DNA of 64,000 nucleotides from Okapia johnstoni (GCA_024291935.2 CM044308.1:116524501-116588500), one strand, 5' to 3'; positions 49,401 to 59,974 are shown, counted from the first letter of the stretch. A program made the numbers and translations. Notes: generated from the sequence alone by a model not told the origin.

Positions 49401-52400
49401 CAGAACAACTCCAATCATAGCCGTTGCTTCAAGGGAAATGTACAAGTTGGGAACAAGACCACACTAAGTAAGCAGCCCCTAAACCTTTGCAGGTATCCCG
49501 CCTCCTTTTTGTGGATTTCATTACCTCGATCTCCAGCAACCTCTACACCCTCTTCTCAATACAGCCCTGTTCCCTAAGGAACCCTCATTCTAGACAAACT
49601 CTTTCCAAGTCCATTTTATTGTTTTTCTGTGCTAATTTATTGGTATTTCAGCACTATTGTTTCCCTCTTTCTCTTTGCATGTTGGTGATGGTTTAGTCGC
49701 TAATTCGGGTCTGAGTGACCCCATGGACTGTAGCCCGCCAGGCTCCTCTGTCCTTGGGATTTCCCAGGCAAGAATACTGGAGTGGGTTGCCATTTCCTTC
49801 TCCAGTCTCTTTATATAGGTACACTGTTTGGGGTTGCACCTTGGATTAAAGGAGTTCTAGGGGCTTAATCTGGAAGACTCTTTATGGCTCAAACTACTGT
49901 GGCATTATAGAATAACCGCTGGGCTTGGAATCAAGAATCTGTTCCCCACCATGACTCTGCTGGGTGTCCAGGGACCTCTCTACAGGAGCCTTAATGTTTC
50001 CTTAGAGGCGGTTTTTACTGAGTGAGTGACCTGGGAGAGACTGAGTCACAGGCTAACAGGGTGGCACTCCCTGTGTTCCCACCCCCCAAAACCCACCCAG
50101 CCCTTATCAGGGAGTTGGCTCTGGTTCTGGAACTACGAAGCCTTGGACAGAGCGGGGAAGAGGGGATTAGACTATCAGGGCTTTCAGAGCTCCATTATAG
50201 TTATTCTATGTTCAGTATGTGTGCGTGCTCAGTCGCTTCAGTCGTGTCCCACTCTTTGCAACCCCATGGATGGTAGCCCGCCAGGCTCCTCTGTCTGTGG
50301 GATTCTCCAGGCAAGACTACTGGAGTGGGTTGCCATTTCCTTCTCCAGAGGTGTTTAATATGCACATATTTTAAAATATTTTAGTTATGGGCAGGGGCCC
50401 CTTAATACTGAGTGTCCTCAAGTTCTGTCGAGTGGAGGGAGGCCCACATCTCAGGGTGAGGAGGAGGCAGGGTTGAGATGCCCTCTGCTCCTGCAGGTCT
50501 CTCTCACCCTGTTCTGAGTGCCCCCTTTGCCCTGCATCAGTTTCCCTCCTGCAAAGGTGAGAGAAACTCCCCTCTATGCCTGGGAGAAAGACTAGGGGTG
50601 CAGGGCTGGAGGGGCTTCCCAGGTGGTGCTAAGAACCCGCCTGCCAATGCAGGAGACATAAGAGGTGCAGGTTCCCTCCCTGGCTCGGGAAGATCCCCTG
50701 GAGGAGGGCATGGCAACCCACTCCAGTATTCTTGCCTGGAGAATCCCATGGACAGAGGAGCCTGGCGGGCTGCAGTTCATAGGGTTGCACAGAGTCGGAC
50801 ATGACTGAAGTGACTTAGCACACACACACACGCAGGTGACAGCGTGGCCAAGAGACCCCAGGAGAAAACGTAGGCTTGGGGGGCTGCACTGTGCGCTCTC
50901 AGGGGCTCCCTGAGCTGCACCTGGGATCACCCCTGTCCCCCTTCACAGAGGCCATACCCAGGTGCTCCTCTCTGACTCGTGGTCCAACCATCCGGTTTTC
51001 TCTCTGCCCTGTCCTCACCCCGTCATGTCCCCCACGGAGCCCAGGGCTGGCGCTGCAAGAAGAGGAAGCTGGAGGGCTGTGTGCCTCCATGATTCACCCT
51101 CTCAGGTCTCAAAGTTTGTTCTAGCCTGCCTCACTCACTCACTCAGGGGTGGGGCTGCTTCCCTGGGGAGTCGCCTCCGTAAAGCCCTGGGAGTGGCTGT
51201 GGTGTCTGAGAAAAAGGTTCTCCCCGGACCCAGAAAGCTGAGAGGGATCAGAATTCCAGGGGTTCGAGTCCTTCATCTGTCCTGACTTGTCCTGGGAGGG
51301 TGTGTAGAGCCCAGCCCACCCAGTGCCTGAAGGAAGGGGAAGTTCTGGCCATTTCTGAACAGGGCAAGACTAGTAGTGAGGTGTAGCAAATGAATCCCAG
51401 AGCCCTGAGTCATGAGCCGGGAAGGGCATGGGCCCTGGACTGAGCACTTGAACTTTATTCTTGGTGCTGCGAAGAACTGTGTGTCCTTAAGAAAGTCCTG
51501 TGTCTCTCTGGGCTCACTTTCCTCTTCTATAAAACAAGGGGGTTGCAAGACCTCCCTGATGGTCCAGTGGGTAAGACTCCATGCTCCCAAAGCAGGGGGC
51601 CTGAGTTGGATCCCTGGTCAAGAAACTAGATCCCACGTGATGCAATGAAGACCCAGTGCAGCCAAATAAATAACTATTAAAAGAAATAAAGTGAGGGGAT
51701 TGGATTAGAGCTAAGGTCTACTCTAGTTCCTTCTATTATTGTAGTCTTGCTTCTGCAACTGATTAGCTGTGTGAAATATACGACAGAGCTACTTAACCTT
51801 TCTGTGCCCCGAAATATAAAATGAGGTTAGGAATACTGCCTTATGTTTTTCACAGGAGCATTGTGAAAATCCAGTAAGAGGAAGCTTTGGGAAAGTTTTA
51901 TGATAGTTGCTTCATTAAAAATGTTATTTTCCCCTTTACAGACACAGAACTTTATTGCTGGAAGGGACCTTTGGCAGATGAGTTGAGGAGGGACAAGCTC
52001 CCAGTCTCATGTCCACAGAGTGGCCTGGACATCCTCCATATCAAAGAATTGCAAGGACTTCTCTGGTGGCCCACTGGTTAAGGATCCGGCTGACAATGCA
52101 GGGGACACCGGTTTGATCCCTGGTCAGGGAACTAAGATCGCACATGCCACAGAGCAACTAAGCCCGTGAGCCACAACTACTGAGCCCACACGCCACAACT
52201 AGAGAAAAGTCTGTGCACTACAGCGAAAGACCCTGCATGCTGCAGTGAAGATCCCACGTGTGCCAACTAAGACCCGATACAGCCAAAGAAATAAATAATT
52301 TAAAAAAGAACTGCAGCAGCAAATATGAAACAAAGAACTTAGAAAATTGCAAAATGGCAAGCTCATGAAGAAACCACATTGCTTTACCTGTGATCTTTTC

Positions 52401-55400
52401 CTTCTCATGTTTCCTCTTGGTTTTAATCTTTGTATAGTGACTCTGTGTGATTGTGCTTATCATTCAATACATCTGTAGCCCTATTAGCTAAGTCAAGATG
52501 CAGGGGGTGAAAGCTGACGTTCTGTCTTGGCCTGAGTGCTAAGGCGCTTCAGTCGTGTCTGACTCTCTGTGACCTTACAGACTATAGCCCGCCAGGCTCC
52601 TCTGTCCATGGGATTCTCCAGGCAAGAATACTGGAGTGGATTGCCATGCCCTCCTCCAGCGGATCTTCCCAACCCAAGGATCAAACCTGTGTCTCTCATG
52701 TCTCCTGCACCAGCAGGCGGGTTCTTTACCACTAGAGCCATCTGGGAAGTCCAAGCCCTCTCTTGGCACGTCCCACGAATAAACATATTTTCTGGTCATC
52801 AGGAGCACAGTGAGCTCTTGCCTACTGCAAGGTTTTCAGGGCATCTCACTTTGCTTGAGCATCACAACTATCTCGCAAGAACATAGGCAGGACAGGTGTT
52901 GTTACTCCCATTCTAAAAATGAGAAAAGTTAAGTCTCAAGGGAGTACAGTGTCTCGTATGCTGTGTTGTGCTTAGTAACTCAGTGTGTCTGACTCTTTGA
53001 AACCCCTGGACTATATATAGCCCTCCAGGCTCCTCTGTCCACAGGGATTCTCCAGGCAAGAATACTGGAGTGGCTTGCCATGCCCTCCTCCAGGGGATCT
53101 TTCCAACCCAGAGACTGAACCCAGGTCTCCTGCATTACAGGCGGATTCTTTACCAGCTGAGCCACCAGGGAAGCCCATAGGGTCTCATACTTGAATCCAA
53201 ATTTTTAAAAATCTATCCCAGGAAGTTTTATTTCACATTTAAACAAGTGATTTAGAGGCTTTACAACTGAAGGATCAGGGTCCAACCTGCTCTGGCCCCT
53301 GGGAGACAGCCCTCAGATTAAAAAAGGTAAAACTGGGGGTGTTTCTAGCTAGAGTCCTTCTGTCTCCTCTGCAAGCAGGAGCAGAGCGAAGAGGCTGCAT
53401 AGGCAGGGAACTCTGGCTTTCAAGAAAGAGGCTGGGATCACGTCTCCCATGACATCCAGAGGGGCCATCTGACAAGCCACAGGTATCCGGCAGCACTCAA
53501 GTATGTTCTTCACAAAGACAAATATCTGCTTCCTGAATTCACTGCTTTTGCTCTGACTTGTGGAACCTACTGAAGGCCTCAGGGCAGTGGGACCAGCTTG
53601 GCCCCTTTCCTTTATTTTGGGTGAAGACCTCCCCTTCTCTTCTGACTCCCTTCCTCCAACCCTCCTTTCCCTTGTCCCTGGTTCAGTATTCACAAAGTTC
53701 TGTCTGGGTATAACCTAGATACGTCTTACCGTAATCCCCACGCTTTCTTTCACTTTCCATCCTTAAGGAAGTTGGAAAACATTAGCTGCCCACTCTCCAG
53801 CCAGATCCCATCTTGTATTTGTTTCTAATGTCAAATAACCAGACTGTAAAGAGCCATGGTCCTCACTGGATGTGGGGTTAAGTTTAAGGCATAAAATAAT
53901 GTTCCAAACTGGGGACTTCCCTGGTCTCCAGTGGCTAAGACTCCTAACTCCCAGTGCAGAGGGCCTGGGTTCGATCCCTGGACAAGGAATTAAGATTCTG
54001 AATGCTGCAACTAAGACCTGGCACAGCCAAATAAATATAAAAATATTAAAACAAAGAATGCACTAACTAAGGTTGTATTTAGGGACAGTCGTCCAATAGT
54101 CTCTCTCTTCTGTGTCCCTGCTTCCACCATCCAGCTTTCGCTAGATGTCTTGTTTTTTTCAGACTGGCTTCACAACTGCTTTTCCATCAACTCTTGGTCC
54201 TCTGAGACCCTGCAGAGCCTCTTGTGCACCCTGTGAGTCACAGAGTGGAGCTCTTGGGAACAGTTTCCACACCCAGGCTTCTGGGTTTCTGACTCACATG
54301 GAGTCAGGCAAATGGCTCTGGGGTATGAGAAACAGACACTGCATCTGGGGGTGGATATTCCACAGAATCTCCAAAGTCTCCCTGGAGAGACAAATTACCC
54401 AGCTCCCTGTTGTACCTGCGCACTGGGAGTAGCTAGCTACACAGATATGGAAGGCAGGTCCTGGACACACTGCTTGGTTGTTCTAAAGAAAGTCCAAGCA
54501 ATGCATGGTAGACAGAGAGATCCCTTGGGACAGTCTGTACTGCCCAAGAACAGGACAGGGCCTGGCTGGGAATGGGAGGGGGGCTGGGGTGGTGATGTCA
54601 TTCATTAACTCTCCGTCTGGCAACTCAGCAATGGAAGCGCTTCCTACTCACTAACGCTGTGAGCAGCCCTGGTTTTCCTAAGTGGGTAACAATGACCTTG
54701 TTCACAATGCAGCTTTGTAAGCAGTCAGACCCCTCCCAGGCAAAGCCCACTCCGGAAAACCCTTGATTTTATTTCTTTGCGTGCACACAGGGCAGACACA
54801 GAGCCATGCACGCAGGGCACAAGAATATACACAGGACCTCCCTGGTGGTCTAGTGGTTAAGAATCTGCCTGCCAGTGCAGTGGACATGGGTTTCATCCCT
54901 GGCCCAGGATGAACCCACATGGTGAGGGGCATACAAACACACCAAAGTTAAAGAAGGTTATTGCTGGAGAGAATCTTAAAAGTCACCTAAGAAATTTAAC
55001 TCCTTCGTTTTACAGAAAAGGAATCTGCAGAGCGGAGAAGGAAGCGACAAGCTTAGGATCACACGGCTTGTTTCCGCTGTGCCTCTCCTTCCATCTCCAG
55101 AACTCTGACCTTTGCCTATGAGTTCAGCAGGACTGCTGGGCTTTGTTTGGGATCTGGCTCCCTGAACTGCCGTCAGGGAACTGAACCTGAGCAGAGAGCT
55201 GGGGTGATCAGGAGGCTCACTTTGTGTGGCTTCCTGTCTGTGGATGGTTGTATTTCCCCAAATGATCACAATACCTCCCATTCCCGTGCTCTCCTTGCGA
55301 TGTGACTGCAACACCCCTCCCACCAATTGTGGGATTTCAGTTCCCTCCCCTCCACCTGGGGCTTGGGGGTCCAGTCGATGGAGTAGAGCAGAAGTGATGC

Positions 55401-58400
55401 TACGGGAACTTCCCTGGTGGTCCAGTGGATAAGACTGTGTGCTCCCAACGCAGGGGGCCTGGAGTTCAGTTCCCAATCGGAGAACTAAGATCCCACATAC
55501 AAAGCCCATGTGCCACAACTTCTGAGCCTGAGTGCCCTCGTGCACCAGAACTAGAGAAGCCTACACACCGCAACACAGAGCTTGCACACTGCAAGGAAGA
55601 CCCAGCGCAGCCAAAATAAAGTCTTTAAGAAAAAAGAAGTGATGCCATGCAACTTCTTAGTCTAGGTCACAAAGACATACACCTTCTGCCTCTCTTACTC
55701 TTCTCTCTCTGTCAACACTCAGCCTGGAAACCCAACTACCATGTTTAGAGGTAGCCCAAACTAGCCCACAAGCAGAGACAACGTGGACAGGCAGGCCCAG
55801 GTGGAGGGGAACTGAGGTCCGCAGCTGACAGCAAGCAGCAACTGCCAGACAGGTGAGTAAGCAGCCTTCAGACTGTTCCACCTCCAGACACTGTAGAACA
55901 CAGACAAGTTGCCCTGGGCCTTGTTTGAAATTCTAACCCACAGTAGCTATGAACACAATAAATGGTTCTTTTACTTCACTGAAATTTGAAGTAATCTGTA
56001 ACGTAGCCATAGTAACTACAATACCATCTCTTAGGAATTATAGCCTTGTTGTCAAATGCTGAAAATAGTTGCCTTACATATTTTGTCCTGTGTTACTGCT
56101 CTAGGAGAACTAGTCACCAAGCCAGGACTTTAATTTGAAGCTGTTTCCCTGGTGGCTCAGATGGTAAAGAATCTGCCTGCAATGCAGGAGATCTGGGTTG
56201 GATCTCTGGGTCAGGAATATCCCCTGGAAAAGGGAGTGGCAACCCACTCCAGTATTCTCTCCTGGAGAATTCCATGGACAGAGGAGCTTAGCTTGGCAGG
56301 CTACAGTCCAGGGGGTCGCAACTTTCTAAGATAACACCAAAAAGAACAACATTGAGAGCAAGTTTCTTTGATAGACTGTTTTCTACGTACTAGGCACCGT
56401 GCCGAGCCTAGAACGCATTTCACATGCATTATCTCATGAAACCACACCAAAATCTTGTGGAATAGGCATTAGTAACCCCATTATACAGAAAAGAAAACTG
56501 AGGCTTATAGAGGCTAAATAATTTACCTGTGGTTTTTTGTACACAGGTCTGTCCGACACTGAAGACCATACAATTGATCATATACAGAAACACATATAGA
56601 CATACCAACATGACACAATGTGCATATATATTTATGCATATAGGGGACACACCTATTGCACATTTCCAGAGTTCTTCATGCTTTTAAAAATATCTCTTGT
56701 TCTCAGAAGAAACAAAAAAATCTCCTTCCTTCAATTTTGTTAAATAGACGGAAAGAGACTCAGTCTGCTAGATATTATGTTTCTCAAGCACACCCCAAGA
56801 TGAAATTCTCTCCATCTGGGGCCACCAGAGGCATGGGCAACAGAGATATGGTCTCTATTCTCCTGCCAAGGACTGCCTGGGACCTGGACTTGGGAGGAGG
56901 TGGGGTGGACTCTTAACAAGACTTGGCTTGGTCCACGGAAGCCTTCTCCTGGGGCCAGAAGGACTCTGCACTTGATGTTGTAAGACACTAAAGTCAGAGG
57001 AACAAAGTGATTCTTGAACGTGCAAAAGCAAAGAGCACAGAGCAAGAGACCAGTGCTTAGAAGGGGAGGGAGTGAGGAGTTGGAGAGAGGACCCCCTCAT
57101 GGAAGCAGGGCTATTTCCAAATATTTCAGAGCAGTGATGGGAGCCAGCTGGTGGAAGGGCAGAGCGGTTCAGAGGTGGCCCTCCTCATTCTTCAGGGTTC
57201 TTACACTCGGGGATTCTCCCTCTTCTAGGGGAGGGGAGTGGGGATTCTGAGAACTTTGCATCTGGCAGTTTCAGGGCAGGAATGATGCTCTTAGGGGAGT
57301 AAGAGTCTCAGGGAAGTGTGCTGGGCTCAGTCATTTAAAACTAACTTGGATCCCTACTCCTTAAAATAGCAGAGACTTCAGTTCTAATCCAGAGAAGAGA
57401 TAAAAACACAGAGATGGTTCTATGGGTAGAAAGAAATGAAACTGGTGTATACTATTACAATCACCTTTATCTAGACAATAGACGCCCCAAATTCATCTCT
57501 ACCTCCACTTCACAAAAAGTTCCCCTTGTGCAACCTACACCAAGCAGTTGAGTCCAAGGGAGGAAAGATGAGATGGGAAATCTTTAAGGGTCACTTCCAC
57601 CTCCCCACCCACCTTTCTCAAGTTCAGTCCTGAAGCACTGTTTAAAGCTCCTTAGAAACAACTCAATAGTATGCTACTCTTGGGGATTCCCTGGTGGCTC
57701 AGGGGTAAAGAATCCGCCTGCCAAGGCAGAAGACATGGGTTCCATCACTGATCCAGGAAGATCCCTCATGCATCGGAGCAACTAAAGTCCCTGTGCCACA
57801 GCTACTGAGCCTGAGCTCTAGCGCCTGGGAACCGCGCAACTCCTGAAGTCCCCCCCCCCCCGCCCCGCACCCCCCGCCCCGCACCCCTCCGCTCTCTAGA
57901 CCCTGTGCTCAGCAACAAGAGAAGCCAAGGCAATGAGGAGAAGCCGGCACACGACAACTACAGAGTAGCCCCCGCTCCCCAAAACTAGAGAAAAGCCCGG
58001 CTCAGCAAGGAAAACCCAGGGAAAGAAGACCCAGCCAAAAACAAATAAATAAAAAATTATTATTAGTATTTTAAAAAAAGAATATGCTACTTTGGGGAAT
58101 TCTGCCATGGTCCAGTGGTTAGGACTCCATGCTTTCACTGTCAAGGGCCGAGGTTCAACCTTCAGTTGAGGAACTTAGATCCCACATGCCAGGCAAAAAA
58201 AAAAAAAAAGAGTGTGCACCTCTTACCCATTTTAGAGATGGGAAACTAGTTCTGAGCTTGGGCGCTCACCTGCCTCAGCTGGTCAGCGGCAGTACCAGCT
58301 GAGGGAGCCAGAGCTCTTCCCCTTGTCCCCCAGCTGGGGCCAGCCAGCGGTACCTTCTCCCCACCAATCTGGGAGTCTCAGGAGCGTCTGACTCTGGAGG

Positions 58401-58891
58401 GCTCTGGGCTTCGGATGAATGAACTGCTACGTCTCCCCAGCCTAGGCAGTGAGGGAAAGTGGCTCCGCCCCAAACTAGGGTGTGGGAGTCCCCTCTCCCT
58501 CAGTTCTCGCCTGTCTACCCATTTTATCGCTGACCCCTTCCCCGTGTCCTGGGAACCCGGTGCGGATCCGCGTGTCCGTGTGGTTCCAGCCCCGGCTTGG
58601 GGGCTCGGGATGGGGTGGGAGGGAAGAGAATGCTGCCCCCGGCTCTTCGCGTGCAGGTGTGAAGGGTGCGGAGGACAAGGGAGGGTCATGCCGGCTGTTA
58701 GCGCAGATGGGACGGCTGGGTGGCCTGACTGCAAAGTTCGGGCCGGTCCCCAGCGCGCGGACCCTTTCCGCCCGGCTCTCACCGCGTACCTCCGCCTCCC
58801 GGCGCAGCTCCCGGCCTACGCGCTGGGCGTCCAGGCCGCCCCACAGCAGCAGCGGCAGGACGCGGAGCAGCAGGCCGACCCGCGCGGCCAT
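37080..58891 (-). CDS. MMP28: MMP28 (epilysin), seven of eight expected coding exons; catalytic-zinc exon not found
   Basis: Exons on the minus strand: 58891-58790, 48729-48650, 48427-48240, 42073-41849, 39318-39169, 38833-38666, 37474-37080. Joined they give 435 aa against 520 aa in human. Features: signal peptide with hydrophobic core [14 protein letters not shown] (1-22); cysteine switch PRCGVAD (86-92); furin site RRKKR (115-119); N-terminal part of the catalytic domain (125-199); hemopexin domain bracketed by C239 and C425, ending NSGGALF. Human exon 5, roughly 80 residues with HEIGHTLGLTH and the Met-turn, should lie between 41849 and 39318, but nothing there resembles it on either strand. 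The flanking exons are phase 1/phase 1, so the junction DGPG/KPRGGS stays in frame. Known role: secreted zinc endopeptidase of epithelia (skin, lung, testis) in repair and immune-cell regulation. As read, it would lack metalloprotease activity. Confidence 0.95.
38015..38370 (+). repeat. BovB LINE 3' end
   Basis: Plus-strand BovB: ggagaagactcttgagagtc, gaagctccaatactttggcc, gacatgacttggcgactgaa, then caacaacaat. In an MMP28 intron, antisense to the gene. Confidence 0.88.
38666..38833 (-). CDS. MMP28: MMP28 coding exon (hemopexin repeat 2)
   Basis: Acceptor ccgggcag|ACGGACAAC and donor TTCAAAG|GTACCAG. It encodes [29 protein letters not shown] and [17 protein letters not shown]. Confidence 0.96.
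39169..39318 (-). CDS. MMP28: MMP28 coding exon 6 (linker and hemopexin repeat 1)
   Basis: Acceptor ccaccaag|GGAAGCCC and donor CTGTAG|GTAAGATGG. It encodes [19 protein letters not shown], then the conserved [14 protein letters not shown] with C239. It starts in phase 1, which fits either the missing exon 5 or exon 4 directly. Confidence 0.96.
   Translation of the reverse strand, partial: GSPGGAQWPPSSRESCSLTLKPGTHSDSREGAPKPRVLNIAILHSMPSL
39755..39905 (+). repeat. Ancient MIR SINE
   Basis: agctgtgtgaccttggacaa, cctttctgagcctcattctc, taagtgcctggcccatgg. Clear plus-strand MIR. Confidence 0.72.
40491..40710 (+). repeat. Bov-tA SINE
   Basis: gggcttcccaggtggtgcta head, gggttcgattcctgggcggg, Bov-A core and terminal cagacacgactgagcac. 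Antisense to MMP28. Confidence 0.92.
40913..41034 (+). repeat. Degraded CHR-type SINE
   Basis: ggggaattccctggcagtcc head and agaactaaggtaactaagag block, with the B-box region partly deleted, ending in an A/G-rich tail. Confidence 0.7.
41849..42073 (-). CDS. MMP28: MMP28 coding exon 4 (first half of catalytic domain)
   Basis: Acceptor gggtggcag|GCAACAAG and donor GGCCCAG|GTGCTGAC. It encodes [51 protein letters not shown] and SNAFDGPG. The structural zinc/calcium-binding segment is present, but the catalytic-zinc helix is not. Confidence 0.96.
43027..43228 (+). repeat. Bov-tA SINE
   Basis: ggtaaagaacccgcctgctc, gattcgatccctaggtaggg, Bov-A core, and terminal cggacacaattgaagcgact. In MMP28 intron 3. 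Confidence 0.9.
43496..43662 (+). repeat. CHR-type SINE with target duplication
   Basis: ggaacttccctgttcatccg head, gcagggggcacgggtttgat, gggaactaagatcctgaatg and a long A-rich tail. Near-duplicates agaatgagtgag (about 43480) and agaataagtgag (about 43662) flank it. Confidence 0.88.
45000..45160. repeat. Old palindromic interspersed repeat (same family as the split copy at 62.1-63.65 kb)
   Basis: Shows both arms of a palindrome: gataaacagcaaatac... on one side and gttgttcatctgaaattcaa... on the other, around aagtataagtatgtg. It closes with atctggcaaccctgg. I recognise the family as a common mammalian element but cannot name it with certainty. Confidence 0.6.
45300..45462 (+). repeat. Ancient MIR SINE
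   Basis: ggctgtgtggccctgggaga, ccccatctgtaaactgaggg, aaaatgagttaatctgtgta, gcttggcacatc. Plus-strand MIR, cut short by the SINE that follows. Confidence 0.7.
45463..45642 (-). repeat. Bov-tA SINE
   Basis: Complement of Bov-tA: gtagcccaccagccttccct, agagtgggttgccatttctt, and gtctgagccaccagggatgc head complement. Confidence 0.88.
45895..46553 (+). repeat. Ruminant L1 3' end with embedded SINE piece
   Basis: L1 ORF2 end and 3' UTR: gccaagatatggaagcaacc, ttcagccattaatagaaatg, gtgaagtaagtcagacagag, and caaaataaaaagttaaaaaa tail. A short Bov-tA head (46258-46365) interrupts it. Near-duplicate aaggaatgct/aaagaatgct flanks the LINE. In MMP28 intron 3. Confidence 0.86.
47580..47852 (+). repeat. Older L1 3' UTR remnant
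   Basis: gtgatggttctacaatgctg, cactgaattgttcactttaa, gtatttccataatgctgtta and an A tail form a typical L1 3' terminus, more diverged than the 45.9-kb copy. Confidence 0.72.
48240..48427 (-). CDS. MMP28: MMP28 coding exon 3 (cysteine switch and furin site)
   Basis: Acceptor cctaacag|GGAGTTCC and donor AGGCAAG|GTAAATAC. It encodes [26 protein letters not shown] (cysteine switch) and [11 protein letters not shown] (proprotein-convertase site). Confidence 0.96.
48650..48729 (-). CDS. MMP28: MMP28 coding exon 2 (propeptide)
   Basis: Acceptor cccccag|GCATTCC and donor GCCATCAG|GTAAGG. It encodes [20 protein letters not shown] and RFSNAI, ending phase 2. The residues match the epilysin propeptide. 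Confidence 0.94.
48930..49130 (-). repeat. CHR-type SINE
   Basis: Complement of a long CHR element: T-rich start, ttggctgcactgggtcttag, gaccagggatcaaacccagg and ggaccaccagggatgtcc end. Confidence 0.85.
49683..49806 (-). repeat. Bov-A SINE fragment
   Basis: gatggtttagtcgctaattc, gaccccatggactgtagccc, gagtgggttgccatttcctt. Minus strand. Confidence 0.87.
50216..50351 (-). repeat. Bov-A SINE fragment
   Basis: gctcagtcgcttcagtcgtg through gagtgggttgccatttcctt. Minus strand; forms an inverted pair with the Bov-tA at 50614-50830. Confidence 0.88.
50614..50830 (+). repeat. Bov-tA SINE
   Basis: gggcttcccaggtggtgcta, aggttccctccctggctcgg, Bov-A core, terminal gacatgactgaagtgactta and a CA-rich tail. 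Confidence 0.92.
51547..51690 (+). repeat. CHR-type SINE
   Basis: agacctccctgatggtccag, ggatccctggtcaagaaact, gaagacccagtgcagccaaa and AATAAATAAC tail. Confidence 0.86.
52048..52306 (+). repeat. Long CHR-type SINE
   Basis: ggacttctctggtggcccac, ggtttgatccctggtcaggg, the extended body with agccacaactactgagccca, and AATAAATAATTT tail. Confidence 0.86.
52530..52754 (-). repeat. Bov-tA SINE
   Basis: gctaaggcgcttcagtcgtg, gagtggattgccatgccctc and head complement agagccatctgggaagtcc. Confidence 0.9.
52966..53177 (-). repeat. Bov-tA SINE
   Basis: gtgcttagtaactcagtgtg, gagtggcttgccatgccctc and head complement gctgagccaccagggaagcc. Same orientation as the copy 0.4 kb away. Confidence 0.9.
53913..54055 (+). 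repeat. CHR-type SINE
   Basis: ggggacttccctggtctcca, gggttcgatccctggacaag, aagacctggcacagccaaat and AATATAAAAATATT tail. Confidence 0.86.
54833..54925 (+). repeat. CHR-type SINE, truncated
   Basis: aggacctccctggtggtcta, gtgcagtggacatgggtttc; ends soon after the B-box region without a clear A tail. Confidence 0.75.
55404..55633 (+). repeat. Long CHR-type SINE with target duplication
   Basis: gggaacttccctggtggtcc, gagaactaagatcccacata, gaagacccagcgcagccaaa tail. Direct repeat agaagtgatgc occurs on both sides (about 55389 and 55634). Confidence 0.9.
56142..56325 (+). repeat. Bov-tA SINE
   Basis: tttccctggtggctcagatg, gggttggatctctgggtcag, Bov-A core, and gctacagtccagggggtcgc end. Confidence 0.9.
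56380..56530 (-). repeat. Ancient MIR SINE
   Basis: tactaggcaccgtgccgagc, cattatctcatgaaaccaca, aaactgaggcttatagaggc: minus-strand MIR. Confidence 0.62.
57683..58082 (+). repeat. Long CHR-type SINE with C-rich internal expansion
   Basis: ggggattccctggtggctca head, aggaagatccctcatgcatc, extended body (aagagaagccaaggcaatga) and AATAAATAAAAA tail. A C-rich block at 57850-57890 (C12, then CCGCCCCGCA-type units) is inserted in the middle. Direct repeat tatgctact flanks it. Confidence 0.85.
58096..58211 (+). repeat. CHR-type SINE
   Basis: ggggaattctgccatggtcc head, gaacttagatcccacatgcc and A15 tail. It follows the previous SINE almost directly. Confidence 0.87.
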
Positions 58892-59290
58892 GTAGCCACC
58901 GCCCCTGCGCGGGGGCACCGGGCACGGGGCGCGGGGCAGCCGGCCGTCGGTCCGCCGCGCCCGGGCCCCCGCGGACTCTCCAGCGCTGCGCCGGCCCAGC
59001 GCCGAGAAGGTTGCAGGGGCTCGCCTGTGTCCCGGCTCCGAGAGCCGGGCGGTTCCTCTGCGGCGCTTCGTCGGGAGCCGGCTCGAGGTCTTCCAGCCCT
59101 GCAGTGCCTGCGCACGGATCCGAGGGCTCTGGACCTGGAGGCGAGGGAGGGGAGAAGAGGGGGCGGGACCCCAGCACCCCGGCCCCACCCACCAGCTCGC
59201 CTCCTGGAACGCGCGGTTGTGTTGGCGCCTCTTCTGCAGGCGGCGTGGCCTCGCCCCACGCGGATCCGGATCTCTCTGCGGAGGACAGGG
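58740..59290 (-). promoter_or_regulatory. CpG island promoter of MMP28
   Basis: Dense CpG and GC boxes around and upstream of the MMP28 start codon, no TATA box, no repeats. It covers the first coding exon and the presumed 5' UTR. The transcription start cannot be fixed. Confidence 0.75.
58790..58891 (-). CDS. MMP28: MMP28 coding exon 1 (signal peptide)
   Basis: [20 protein letters not shown], then [14 protein letters not shown], ending GCGGAG|GTACGC in phase 0. The start was chosen by alignment to the human signal peptide; the frame stays open upstream, and the Kozak context is weak at -3. Confidence 0.95.
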
Positions 59291-59429
59291 GAAGGAAACG
59301 TCTTCTCCCAGCGGTTGTGACTACCTAAGACTTCGAGGAAGAGGGCTTCTGGCCTACTCGAGGGTCATCGATTGTTTCCGCTGGGCCGACGGGGACGGAG
59401 GCCCTGGGGTGTGAGAGAAAGAGCCCTGG

Positions 59430-59660
59430 GCTGGGATCAGAAGACTTGAATTTGAGCTCCAGATGCGAATCCTGCCTCAGCCACCACCAGCTCGCTGTGT
59501 GTCCTTGGGCAAGTCACTCACCCTCTCTGAACCTATTTTTCTCAGCAGTAAATGAAGATAATAAGAATAGCTACGTCATGTGATAATAGGGAGCATTTAA
59601 TGAGAGAACAATGCCTATAGATAACAGAGCATCGTACCTGGCATCATGAAGTCCACGTTT
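59430..59660 (+). repeat. Ancient MIR SINE
   Basis: agacttgaatttgagctcca, gctgtgtgtccttgggcaag, catttaatgagagaacaatg: plus-strand MIR upstream of the MMP28 island. Confidence 0.68.
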
Positions 59661-59974
59661 TATAAATGGTAGGCTGCAGCTTATGACCTTATGACTGCAG
59701 AGGTCCGTTTTCTCTTTAATAAGGTGAGAGTGAATGATATTTAGTTTGCAAAGTCGCCTGAAAATCGAGAAAATGTTTTTTTAGTGTCTAGCTGAATATA
59801 TCCCACACAATCACAGTAAGGGTTGAGAGATGATTTACGTGAAAAGCTTAGTCAAACTCATAGTAAGCCAAAATAAACTGGTTTTATTATCTGCCTTAGT
59901 GACTGTGGACAGGTTACTGTCTCTCTTCCAGGCTCAGTTTGCTAACCTGTTTAAAAAAAAAAAAGTCTAGTCAA

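Larger units (their letters stand above)
48730..58789 (-). other. MMP28 intron 1, SINE-dense
   Basis: A 10-kb intron holding at least thirteen tRNA-derived SINEs in both orientations, with unique DNA between them. No nested gene is seen. Small open frames are repeat-derived or random. Confidence 0.85.
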
